Assembly (NCBI RefSeq): GCF_016342405.1
Contig: NZ_JAEINN010000002.1
Location: 310,001 to 374,000 of the forward strand
DNA: 64,000 nucleotides
Direction of reading: 5' to 3'
Source: Maridesulfovibrio ferrireducens
GTDB taxonomy: Bacteria > Desulfobacterota > Desulfovibrionia > Desulfovibrionales > Desulfovibrionaceae
Below are positions 35,024-42,462 of this stretch, piece by piece (position 1 is the stretch's first letter; every line of letters starts with the position of its first letter). The position numbers and the translations under genes were made by a program. Below the pieces are notes generated by a model. It had not been told where the DNA came from. It worked only from the letters and a program-made list of their open reading frames with translations, and searched no databases.

Positions 35024-35821
35024 ATGAGAGTTATAAAATATTACTTTATAGTCGCTTTCTTAAGTTCCTTGCTATTGTCAGCAACAGCAGTCCGTGCTCA
35101 GGATATAGAAATTACGGATTCTATTGAAACCGTAGAAACGGATACCATCGAATCTAGGTTCACAAGTCCCTCACAGCTCGAAAAAGCTGATGCGCTGGCA
35201 GCAGCCGCAGCAGGGACAAGCTCTGATGAATTGTCTCAGGCTGAAGAAGACTTAAGCAACGCGCAGACTGCTTATGATAGCGCAGTCGAACTCGGTGATA
35301 CCGACGCCATAGCCGAAGCAGAGGAAGCTTTGACAGCTGCAAAAGAAACAGCTGATGCCGCAGCGGCCTCGGCTGCTGGAATTACTTCGGCAGACATTGC
35401 CGATATGCGTGATGCAGGCATGGGATGGGGTGAAATAGCTCGTGAATTAGGAGTGCATCCTTCTGTTCTAGGTCTGGGTCATACTAATAGATATGGTGCT
35501 GTTGAGACTGTGAGAACTAAAAATGGCAATGCCTATGGCAAAAACAGCCTTACTTCCCGTAATCTGGAAACAGGGACAGCCAGCACTCCCGGTGCAAAGG
35601 GTAATGGAAATGATAAGAGTCTCGGACTAAGCCGTGCATCATCCTCTGCGAAAAGCGGTTCTGCCGATTCTCCGGGCAACGGTAATGGAAATGGTGCCGG
35701 TAGTGGCGGCGGAAATGGAAATAGCGCTGGTGGCAATAGCGGCGGTCGCGGAAATAGCGGCGGTGGCAACGGTGGAGGAAATGGCAATGGTGGCGGCAAT
35801 GGAAACGGTGGTAATAAATAA
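35024..35821 (+). CDS. Exported Gly/Asn-rich low-complexity protein
   Basis: 265 residues. Signal peptide (YYFIVAFLSSLLLSATAVRA); acidic, alanine-rich helical middle; then the block DMRDAGMGWGEIARELGVHPSVLGLGH, a small helix-turn-helix-like unit seen in several exported proteobacterial proteins; finally a tail of about 50 residues made only of Gly, Asn, Ser and Ala. ATG 35024 is preferred over TTG 35018 (AAGGAG eight bases upstream). It ends the ECF operon. The tail resembles glycine-rich adhesin or matrix proteins; function unknown. Confidence 0.7.
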   Translation: MRVIKYYFIVAFLSSLLLSATAVRAQDIEITDSIETVETDTIESRFTSPSQLEKADALAAAAAGTSSDELSQAEEDLSNAQTAYDSAVELGDTDAIAEAEEALTAAKETADAAAASAAGITSADIADMRDAGMGWGEIARELGVHPSVLGLGHTNRYGAVETVRTKNGNAYGKNSLTSRNLETGTASTPGAKGNGNDKSLGLSRASSSAKSGSADSPGNGNGNGAGSGGGNGNSAGGNSGGRGNSGGGNGGGNGNGGGNGNGGNK

Positions 35822-35865
35822 CCAAGATCCAGTCTAATACGCTTAAATCATATTCATAAAACAAA

Positions 35866-35891
35866 GCCTCGTTTCTAATTGGAAACGAGGC
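35866..35891 (+). terminator. Terminator hairpin, copy 1
   Basis: GCCTCGTTTC - TAATTG - GAAACGAGGC, preceded by an A run. Nearly the same hairpin recurs at 37089-37114. Confidence 0.65.
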
Positions 35892-36952
35892 CTTGTAGAG
35901 CGGTTGCGATATACATAATCAACCGCAGGCGTTTTTTATATTGGAGCCTGTTTTGTACGTTAATTATAGTGATGCTGATCGGTTGCGTGTCGCGAGGCGA
36001 AAAAACTATGAATAAAGAACAAGCATACATAGACAAAATTTTAACTGAACCTGCTTATGATAGCGAAGGTTTTGTTGATTACACTTATAAAGGTCATGCC
36101 TATAAATTATGGTACGGTAGAATTGGCTCCGGCAGCGCACCACCTGCATTGGTTTTGCACGGCGGCCCTGGCGGTAATCATCACAATCTCGTAGCGTTTC
36201 AAGAATTAAGTGATGAACGCCCTGTAATTTTCTATGATCAACTGGGATGCGGAAAATCAGAGCGTCCGGATAATCCGTCTTTGTGGACTGCTGAACGATA
36301 TTTTGATGAGGTGAAAGCTGTTCGGAATGGTCTGGGCTTGAAGAAGTATCACTTGATTGGTCACTCATGGGGAACCGCTCAAGCTGTTGGATTTGCCGCC
36401 AAACATCCCACTGGTATATTGTCTATTTCTCTCCATAGCCCAATATTGAGCTTTCCTTATTATATCACTGATGTTGCCCCGGCACTTAAGCAGGGTTTGA
36501 GCTGTCTAAATGGAAAAGGCGGACAGGTGATAGATGATTATGAGTTGAGGGGAGTAGGAACAAAGAGCGACTACGACGAAGCTTGTATGGAGTTCACTAA
36601 GAAACATGTTACGCATACATGGCCATTACCAGAGGCAATGAAGAAATTGGCTGCCGCACGAAATTCTGCAATTCACGATACGATGGTTGCCGGTGGTTCG
36701 GAATTGAATGTACTGGGAAATATAAAAACGATTGACGTAACCGCGCAACTGTCCAAGTTGAATGTTCCTATTCTTATGACTTGTGGAAGCGACGATTTGT
36801 GTACGCCAGCCTACACTAAATGGCAGTCTGAATTTGCCAATAATCCCCAATATTACATCATACAGGGAAGCGCCCACATGACCCCGGTGGATAAGCCATT
36901 GGAACTCATCGAGCGGGAACGGGTGTTTTTAAGAGAAGTGGAAAAATTGTAG
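35879..36952 (+). CDS. Prolyl aminopeptidase-like alpha/beta hydrolase, lipoprotein-type N-terminus
   Basis: The frame encodes a proline iminopeptidase-type enzyme: oxyanion HGGPGG, nucleophile elbow GHSWGTAQA, acid in CGSDDLCTP, histidine in GSAHMTPVD. It would release N-terminal proline or act on a related small amide. Before the enzyme is a perfect lipoprotein signal (RRRFLYWSLFCTLIIVMLIGC), but the only start upstream of it is a TTG inside the preceding terminator stem. ATG 36008 gives a signal-less enzyme with a GAGG ten bases upstream. Either translation starts oddly, or the original start was lost. Confidence 0.72.
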   Translation: METRPCRAVAIYIINRRRFLYWSLFCTLIIVMLIGCVSRGEKTMNKEQAYIDKILTEPAYDSEGFVDYTYKGHAYKLWYGRIGSGSAPPALVLHGGPGGNHHNLVAFQELSDERPVIFYDQLGCGKSERPDNPSLWTAERYFDEVKAVRNGLGLKKYHLIGHSWGTAQAVGFAAKHPTGILSISLHSPILSFPYYITDVAPALKQGLSCLNGKGGQVIDDYELRGVGTKSDYDEACMEFTKKHVTHTWPLPEAMKKLAAARNSAIHDTMVAGGSELNVLGNIKTIDVTAQLSKLNVPILMTCGSDDLCTPAYTKWQSEFANNPQYYIIQGSAHMTPVDKPLELIERERVFLREVEKL

Positions 36953-37084
36953 AACAAAGGTATGCACGTAAAGTTAGCCATTGATCCTAATGCTTTGTTT
37001 TTAAAGGGTAATTCAGAGACGTAAAAAGCCCTTTGAATTTAAGAAGTAATATGAGTTGTGAGTTTAGATTTATCAGGCCAAAAA

Positions 37085-37118
37085 AAAAGCCTCGTTCCCA
37101 ATTGGAAACGAGGCTTTT
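37085..37118. terminator. Terminator hairpin, copy 2
   Basis: AAAAGCCTCGTT - CCCAATTGG - AACGAGGCTTTT. It differs from the hairpin at 35866-35891 at a few bases only; the two bracket the hydrolase gene. Confidence 0.75.
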
Positions 37119-37171
37119 GAAATGAAATGTAGCGTGAGGTCTCCCTCATCTCTAGCGCGCAGCAGAGCTTC

Positions 37172-39085
37172 CTATTTAACCTTGTTCAACCGTATTTTGT
37201 TGTCGATGATCAACATGCCTTTTACAAGTTTCCACTTCATGGATGTTGGCGGAGCCCCCTCAGGATTCCAGATCATAGTGTCGCCATTGAACGTATACGT
37301 TCCTTTCTGGGCGACTATTGTCGCTTTCATTGAGCCTTTGGGAAATTGCTTAAGAATTTCCGGCGTTAACTTCGAATTAAAATTGAAGTTTCCGTTCTTG
37401 TTCAACACTACGGTGTAGATGGCCTGCGGAAGTCCGTCCTGAAAGCCTTTCCATGTACCGATGAGCGCGTCCACGATTACACTTTCCCGGACGATGGGTG
37501 TTTCCGGTTTGATTCCCTGTGACTTGAGGAGCTTCGCGCTGTCCTTGTTGCCCGCACGATTGGCGTAGCTCATGACTGTTTCGCCAGCGCCATTCTTCAT
37601 TTGGGCATCCGCGCCCTTGTTCAAGAGTAGTTTGACAAGTTTTTTATTGCCCGCGCCAGCTGCAAGCATCAACGCTGTCTCGTCCTTATTGTTCACAATG
37701 TCGAGCTTTGCGCCTTTGCTGATCAACAAAGCTGCCCGCTCATACCCTTGCGAGGTGTTGGATTGCTGAGCTGCGCTCATAAGCGCGGTGTTTCCGTTTC
37801 CGGCCTGAAAATCAACGTCGCCTTTGCCGGATAAGAGGGCCTTGATGATCGCAAGGTTGGCTTTGTGCTTGAAAGGATCAGGATTCGAAGCGGCTTTTAT
37901 CAGCGGAGTAACAAGAATGTTGACGGTCGACTTCGTATTAGTATTCGCGCCAGCATTGACGAGCACACTCACCATGTCCGCATCTGAATGAATCACGGCG
38001 ACGATGAGCGGCGTGGACCCGGTTTTATCTACAAGGTCAAGTTTCGCGCTGTGCTCGATCAGGCATTTTGCAATGTCGATATGACTCGCGCTTGCGGCTA
38101 CATGCAACGGCGTTCTACCCGTGTCCAGACTCTTTAAATTGATGGAAGCGCCATTTTTCAGCAGGAGATTAGCGCAATCCACAAAGCCAAAACGTGCTGT
38201 AAGATGCAGTGCGGCACATCCTCCATTGTTATTTACAATCTTCTGCAAGTCTAACTTCGGATTTAAGGTCAGAAAATTTTGTATGAAATTGAACACGGTT
38301 TTTGCATTATCGTCACCAAGCAGTAAAATGGCATCCATGAGCGGGGTAATTCCACTATGATTGACATGATTGATGTCCGCACCGTTGGCAAAGAGGTAAT
38401 CAAGCACTTCACGATTTTTGTGAAGAAACGTAGTTACAAGTACGGACGAACCTTGATTGTCCGCAATGTTAATCTTCGCACCATGTTCGTGCAGAAGCTT
38501 TAACGTCTCAAGGTCCTCGCATTCGGAAATAAACCAAAGTGCCGTTTGGCCGTTTTTGGTCCGCGCGTGGATATTAAGCCCCGCCCCTTGGGTGACAAGC
38601 ACCCTGATTACGTCGGCATGGTCCCGTTGCGCGGCTTTTATGAGTGCGGTATTACCCCGCGATTCAGGGGTGCTGTCCGTCCGGTCCTTCTCGTTTGGTT
38701 TGGCACCTTTGTGCAACAAGATACTGACCATCTCCGCCTGTCCCATGTGCGATGCAAGGATGAGCGGCGTGCGCTCCCATTCGCCCCAAGCGTCATAACT
38801 CACACTGCGCTGGTTTACGTTCACTCTGGGAGACTGCAAGATCAGCTTTGTAATATCTGTATTCTCGTTTCGTAAAGCCCAGCACAACATGGAATCGCGG
38901 TCATAGATGGCGTTCACATCTGCCCCGAGCTGAATGGCAGCTTTAGCCTTGGCGAAATCGTTTTGGTTGATGGCTCTATACAGAGGTGGCCGAGTATCTT
39001 TATTCCCTTTTGCGAAAAGCGGAGTTGCCGCACACAAGATAAACAACATTATCACCGATATCTGAAACACATTCACATTTCTCAC
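37172..39085 (-). CDS. Exported ankyrin-repeat protein
   Basis: 637 residues with a signal peptide (ISVIMLFILCAATPLFA). About a dozen ankyrin repeats follow, with TPLxxAxxxGxxxxVxxLLxxGA patterns (TPLILASHMGQAEMVSILL, TALMLAAGAGNKKLVKLLL). The last 100 residues form a separate beta-rich domain (LIGTWKGFQDGLPQAIYTVVL), like a lipocalin-type ligand domain. It probably works in the periplasm as a protein-binding scaffold. The GC content is visibly higher than in the surrounding genes, a hint of transfer. Confidence 0.82.
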   Translation of the reverse strand: MRNVNVFQISVIMLFILCAATPLFAKGNKDTRPPLYRAINQNDFAKAKAAIQLGADVNAIYDRDSMLCWALRNENTDITKLILQSPRVNVNQRSVSYDAWGEWERTPLILASHMGQAEMVSILLHKGAKPNEKDRTDSTPESRGNTALIKAAQRDHADVIRVLVTQGAGLNIHARTKNGQTALWFISECEDLETLKLLHEHGAKINIADNQGSSVLVTTFLHKNREVLDYLFANGADINHVNHSGITPLMDAILLLGDDNAKTVFNFIQNFLTLNPKLDLQKIVNNNGGCAALHLTARFGFVDCANLLLKNGASINLKSLDTGRTPLHVAASASHIDIAKCLIEHSAKLDLVDKTGSTPLIVAVIHSDADMVSVLVNAGANTNTKSTVNILVTPLIKAASNPDPFKHKANLAIIKALLSGKGDVDFQAGNGNTALMSAAQQSNTSQGYERAALLISKGAKLDIVNNKDETALMLAAGAGNKKLVKLLLNKGADAQMKNGAGETVMSYANRAGNKDSAKLLKSQGIKPETPIVRESVIVDALIGTWKGFQDGLPQAIYTVVLNKNGNFNFNSKLTPEILKQFPKGSMKATIVAQKGTYTFNGDTMIWNPEGAPPTSMKWKLVKGMLIIDNKIRLNKVK

Positions 39086-39353
39086 AGGTCACTCCGTAAT
39101 ATTCAGATTGGTGTTTAATAGCTTTAGTTCGTCTGCCGTTTTTATAGCCTTCATATAATTGTATATAGTCTCTCTACCTCCATAAGACAACATACCCCTG
39201 CATTTCATTTCCCCGAACATTAAATCTTGCACTTTCTCAACATGTGTACGAAACCTTCTTGGGGCAGTGTGTCACATTACGATTTATATTATAGACACTG
39301 TTGTTATCTTGTTATAAATAAAGACAAAACCAATAAGAATACTGATGTTTTAG
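39086..39353. other. Intergenic, no gene seen
   Basis: About 270 AT-rich bases upstream of the ankyrin gene. They should contain its promoter. No clear -35/-10 pair, repeat or RNA was recognised. Confidence 0.4.
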
Positions 39354-39618
39354 CAGACATTTAAAAATATAGACGATGTACTTTGGAAAGAAGCCGGATG
39401 CTCCTCAGAGCTTGATTATACCGAACAGACTTCGTGGATGTTGTTTCTTAAATATCTTGATGATCTTGAAGTTGACCGTGCGGGCAAAGCAGAGCTGCGC
39501 GGCCTGCGGAGGTTGGAGACAGGAACGCCATTAAAGCTAACCTGCTTCTGCAGATGCTGCTGGGACCGGGATGTCCTGTGAATGGATAGAGGATATTTTT
39601 GCTGAAGAGAGTGTGTAA
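39354..39618 (+). pseudogene. Remnant of a type I restriction-modification hsdM gene
   Basis: Without a start codon, the plus strand from 39354 reads FKNIDDVLWKEAGCSSEL, then DYTEQTSWMLFLKYLDDLE, the N-terminal signature of HsdM methyltransferases. After about 50 codons the homology stops and the frame ends. In another frame the last stretch reads CEWIEDIFAEESV and a stop, perhaps the tail of a neighbouring gene of the same system. An in-frame stop precedes the first homologous codon. This is a deletion scar. Confidence 0.7.
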
Positions 39619-39628
39619 CTCAAAAAAG

Positions 39629-39659
39629 AATAAAGCCCCGACTAAGTCAGGGCTTTATT
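39629..39659 (-). terminator. Terminator of the parvulin gene
   Basis: Perfect stem AATAAAGCCC / GGGCTTTATT; on the minus strand a T run (CTTTTTTG) follows. Confidence 0.8.
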
Positions 39660-39681
39660 TGTTATAACGGTGAAGAGTTGT

Positions 39682-39963
39682 TTAGTCTTCGCGGCTATCG
39701 ATGATCAGCAGGTGGTAACCGAACTGTGTTTTTACGGGGCCATGAACTTCGCCAACGGCTTCATTGAACACAACGGTATCAAATTCCGGGACCATCTGGC
39801 CGGGGCGGAACTCACCGAGATCGCCACCGCGCTGACCGGAAGGACAGCTGGAGTGTTTTTTTGCCAGTTCACCAAAGTCTGCGCCGTCCTGAATTTGTTT
39901 TTTCAGGTCCAGACAGGTCTGTTCATCACTAACCAAAAGATGGCGTGCAGATGCTTTTGTCAT
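39682..39963 (-). CDS. ppiC: Peptidyl-prolyl cis-trans isomerase, parvulin type
   Basis: 93 residues, a minimal stand-alone parvulin like E. coli PpiC (Par10). Seen: [58 protein letters not shown]. It isomerises prolyl bonds in the cytoplasm. No signal peptide. A TAAACTTACAGGAG-type leader gives the ribosome binding site. Confidence 0.92.
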   Translation of the reverse strand: MTKASARHLLVSDEQTCLDLKKQIQDGADFGELAKKHSSCPSGQRGGDLGEFRPGQMVPEFDTVVFNEAVGEVHGPVKTQFGYHLLIIDSRED

Positions 39964-40398
39964 GTATGTACTCCTGTAAGTTTTAATATAAAAATTTTAA
40001 TTAACCTTGTAGTCTTGCCATTGCGATTTAATGCGTCGCAAAAAATGACCTTGCATGAATACGCAAGGACTGCAAGGTTAAATACTGCATACATACCTTC
40101 CAGATCAATCCGGTCCGCGAATTCAACCAAGTGCGCACGTCGAATTACGAGAATTACAGGCGGAGTACCAGTTATCGGTTGTCTTTATCAACATCTCCCA
40201 CCAACCGATCAAAATCAGATACAAAAAACCTATCCTGAATGATGCGATATTTCTCAAATTCGGATTCAGCGTGAAGCATGGCATCTAGCGCTGTTACTTT
40301 ACCGCTGCCTTGCAGGATTGTATGGTCGATTGAAATTTAAAAAGCCGGGGCTATCCAAAAGGACAATCTCGGCTTTATTCTCTCCAACTACAAAAAAA
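39964..40398. other. Gene-free stretch with imperfect inverted repeat
   Basis: 435 bases. An inverted repeat with 16-17-base arms (40003-40018 and 40063-40079; arms AACCTTGTAGTCTTGC and GCAAGGACTGCAAGGTT) sits next to the ppiC start. Farther right, a hairpin AAAGCCG/CGGCTTT (40341-40377) lies past the higA stop and could terminate higBA. A short motif near 40160-40195 recurs in degenerate form near 41303-41340. Confidence 0.4.
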
Positions 40399-40710
40399 TC
40401 AAGCGCACAAATGAAGCTCTTCACATGTCCGCACTTCTCTATCAATTCGGACAACAAGTTTATCATCCTTCGCAACTTCAAGATCATACCGCTGCTGAAT
40501 ATTTAACCAAAACTGCGGAGTTGTCCCAAAAAACTTAGCTAATCGCATGGCTGTATCTACGGTGATGCTTCTCTGTCCCTTCACCACCTGTCCGACGCGT
40601 TGCGCTGGAACACAAAGAGCCGTAGCAAGCTTATTGCGGCTTAATCCTAATGGTTCCATGAATTCTTCCAGTAAAATTTCACCGGGATGAACTGGGCTAA
40701 AATCTGCCAT
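40399..40710 (-). CDS. higA: HigA-type antitoxin
   Basis: 103 residues beginning VHPGEILLEEFMEPLGLSRNKLA, the typical HigA opening, with an Xre helix-turn-helix (ALCVPAQRVGQVVKGQRSITVDTAMRLAKFFGTTPQFWLN). It neutralises the toxin encoded just upstream and represses the operon. Toxin-first order and the 10-base gap are standard for higBA. Confidence 0.92.
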   Translation of the reverse strand: MADFSPVHPGEILLEEFMEPLGLSRNKLATALCVPAQRVGQVVKGQRSITVDTAMRLAKFFGTTPQFWLNIQQRYDLEVAKDDKLVVRIDREVRTCEELHLCA

Positions 40711-40720
40711 ATTTATCTCC

Positions 40721-41005
40721 CTAATTGTGATAATCAGTTACTTCCACCTGTGAAGCGTGGTCCATGTCCCAGACAAAACAAATTCGGTACTGATTATTAA
40801 TTCTTATACTATATTGTCCGGCTCTATTGCCTTTCAAAAGTTCAAGCCGATTGCCCGGAGGAACTTTTAAGTCTTTAAGATCATGAGCCGAATCAATTTG
40901 AATTAGTTTCTTATAAGCCGTTCTAGCTAGCTGATTAGGGATAATCCCCGAATACTCACGCTTAAACAGCTTCTCTGTTTCACGATTCTTAAATGACTTA
41001 ATCAT
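40721..41005 (-). CDS. higB: HigB-type mRNA interferase toxin
   Basis: 94 residues of the RelE/HigB fold: IKSFKNRETEKLFKREY, KKLIQIDSAHDLKDLKVPPGNRLELL, GQYSIRINNQYRICFVW. HigB cleaves mRNA on the ribosome. The first gene of the operon, with a promoter and operator directly upstream. Confidence 0.92.
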   Translation of the reverse strand: MIKSFKNRETEKLFKREYSGIIPNQLARTAYKKLIQIDSAHDLKDLKVPPGNRLELLKGNRAGQYSIRINNQYRICFVWDMDHASQVEVTDYHN

Positions 41006-41014
41006 GAATCAAAT

Positions 41015-41049
41015 GTATAACGCGTAGAGTATCACGTCAAGCGTTATAC
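41015..41049 (-). promoter_or_regulatory. higBA promoter and operator
   Basis: A minus-strand -35 TTGACG (41040-41035) and a TATAC-containing -10 about 16-17 bases downstream. Perfect arms GTATAACGC (41015-41023) and GCGTTATAC (41041-41049) flank the -35 region, the expected HigA binding site. Confidence 0.6.
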
Positions 41050-41400
41050 TGAGGTTTATCTTTTAGATTTATGACCCAGCATTAAATTTAACACCTTATG
41101 TCATAAGTTTACCACTAGATTGCTTGTTTTTGATCATCTCAATTTTAATACACATTATTGGCATCGCGACAAATAAAACCTCTATTCATCGCATGGTATG
41201 CGGCGAATAAATCCATATTTACTGCATCTGGCGCAATGAATAGCTAGCATGATTACCGCAAAGCAGTTTAAAAGAGCGCGGAATTCTCGAGCAAAATGTT
41301 GGAGAAGGGCGTAGTACCAGCTATCGTTTATGTACTTTAGAGAAAGTGCTTAAATAATAGATAGATATTTAAACTGCTTTGATTCATTATAGCTGTTCCT
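41050..41400. other. Intergenic, no gene seen
   Basis: 350 bases between higBA and the iron importer. Segment 41268-41340 has coding-like fragments broken by stops and resembles 40160-40195. Nothing else recognised. Confidence 0.35.
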
Positions 41401-42453
41401 TTAAAGACAGCTATCCGCCGGAAATACAACCAGATCTTCTACTTCTTGATATATTCCTATACGTTGACCTATTGCATGCTGGTGGTGGCTTGGCACAAGT
41501 GAGAGAATTTGTTCTCCACTGTCCAGTTCAAGTGTATAAAGGATAGTTGGGCCGCGGAAGGTCTTGGATATAATTGTAGCTTCGTATGGACTGTTATCAT
41601 GATGGACTACGTCTTCAGGTCTGATCAGCAGGTTTACTTTTGAATTTGGGCTGTACTCTTGTGGAAGTTCTCCGCTGAGCGTTCCAAGGGCGCATTCTAC
41701 TGTGCTTTGGCTAGTAACCTCACCTTTAATGAACATTCCTTCCCCCACAAAACTTGCCACTACTGGATTCACAGGACGATGATAAACAGCGTGCGGAGTG
41801 TCCCATTGCTGCATGGTCCCGCTGGAAAGTATCCCAACTTTGTCCGCCATGGCAAAGGCTTCATTCTGGTTATGAGTTACCATCAGCGCTGTTATAGAAC
41901 GATCCTTAAGGATTTTCCTGATCTCTGTGGAAAGGGTTTCGCGCAAAGCTACATCAAGATTGGAAAATGGTTCATCCATGAGTAAGAGCTTAGGTTCGGG
42001 AGCGAGAGCCCGGGCAAGAGCCACACGTTGCTGCTGTCCACCGGATAGTTCGTGAGGATATTTATCTCCTTCTCCCAGCAGTTCAACCGTTTGGAGCAAC
42101 TCTTCAATCCGGTTTTCCTGTTCCTTTTTCGAAAGTGAATCTATTCCGAATGCAATATTTTCTTTCACTGTGAGATGAGGAAAGAGTGCGTAATCTTGAA
42201 AAACCATGCCGATACTGCGTTTTTCCGGTGGGACAGTTTTGTTTCCAGCAACTTGTCTGTCTGCGATTGAAATGGAACCGGCTGCTAAATCTTCAAATCC
42301 GGCTATCGAGCGCAAAAGTGTTGTTTTGCCGCAGCCGCTGGGGCCAAGCAGACAGCCGATCTCTCCCTGTTCGAGGGTGAAACTGACATTTTTAACTGCA
42401 TGAAAATTATCATAAAATTTATCTATTTCGTTAACTTTAAGAAGTTCCGGCAT
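41401..42453 (-). CDS. fbpC: Ferric iron ABC importer ATPase (FbpC-like)
   Basis: 350 residues: Walker A GPSGCGKTTLLR, Q loop GMVFQDYALFP, signature LSGGQQQRVALAR, Walker B LLMDEPFSNLD, plus a C-terminal TOBE-type domain (VNLLIRPEDVV). ATPases of this CUT1/FbpC group energise uptake of Fe3+ or other anions. Last gene of a three-gene operon with the fused permease and the binding protein. Confidence 0.85.
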   Translation of the reverse strand: MPELLKVNEIDKFYDNFHAVKNVSFTLEQGEIGCLLGPSGCGKTTLLRSIAGFEDLAAGSISIADRQVAGNKTVPPEKRSIGMVFQDYALFPHLTVKENIAFGIDSLSKKEQENRIEELLQTVELLGEGDKYPHELSGGQQQRVALARALAPEPKLLLMDEPFSNLDVALRETLSTEIRKILKDRSITALMVTHNQNEAFAMADKVGILSSGTMQQWDTPHAVYHRPVNPVVASFVGEGMFIKGEVTSQSTVECALGTLSGELPQEYSPNSKVNLLIRPEDVVHHDNSPYEATIISKTFRGPTILYTLELDSGEQILSLVPSHHQHAIGQRIGIYQEVEDLVVFPADSCL

Positions 42454-42462
42454 AGTAGCCTC

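Noticed and set aside
35681-35820. CRISPR-like short repeats
   Set aside because: These are codon repeats (GGN AAT) for a low-complexity tail; there are no spacers of regular length. No CRISPR array was seen anywhere in the window.
35533-35864. Proline- and histidine-rich minus-strand frames
   Set aside because: They mirror the Gly/Asn-rich repeat region of the exported protein on the plus strand; composition is a by-product of the repeats.
39670-40242. 190-residue plus-strand frame over the parvulin gene
   Set aside because: It is the antisense shadow of ppiC, which has a complete family signature, a ribosome binding site and its own terminator.
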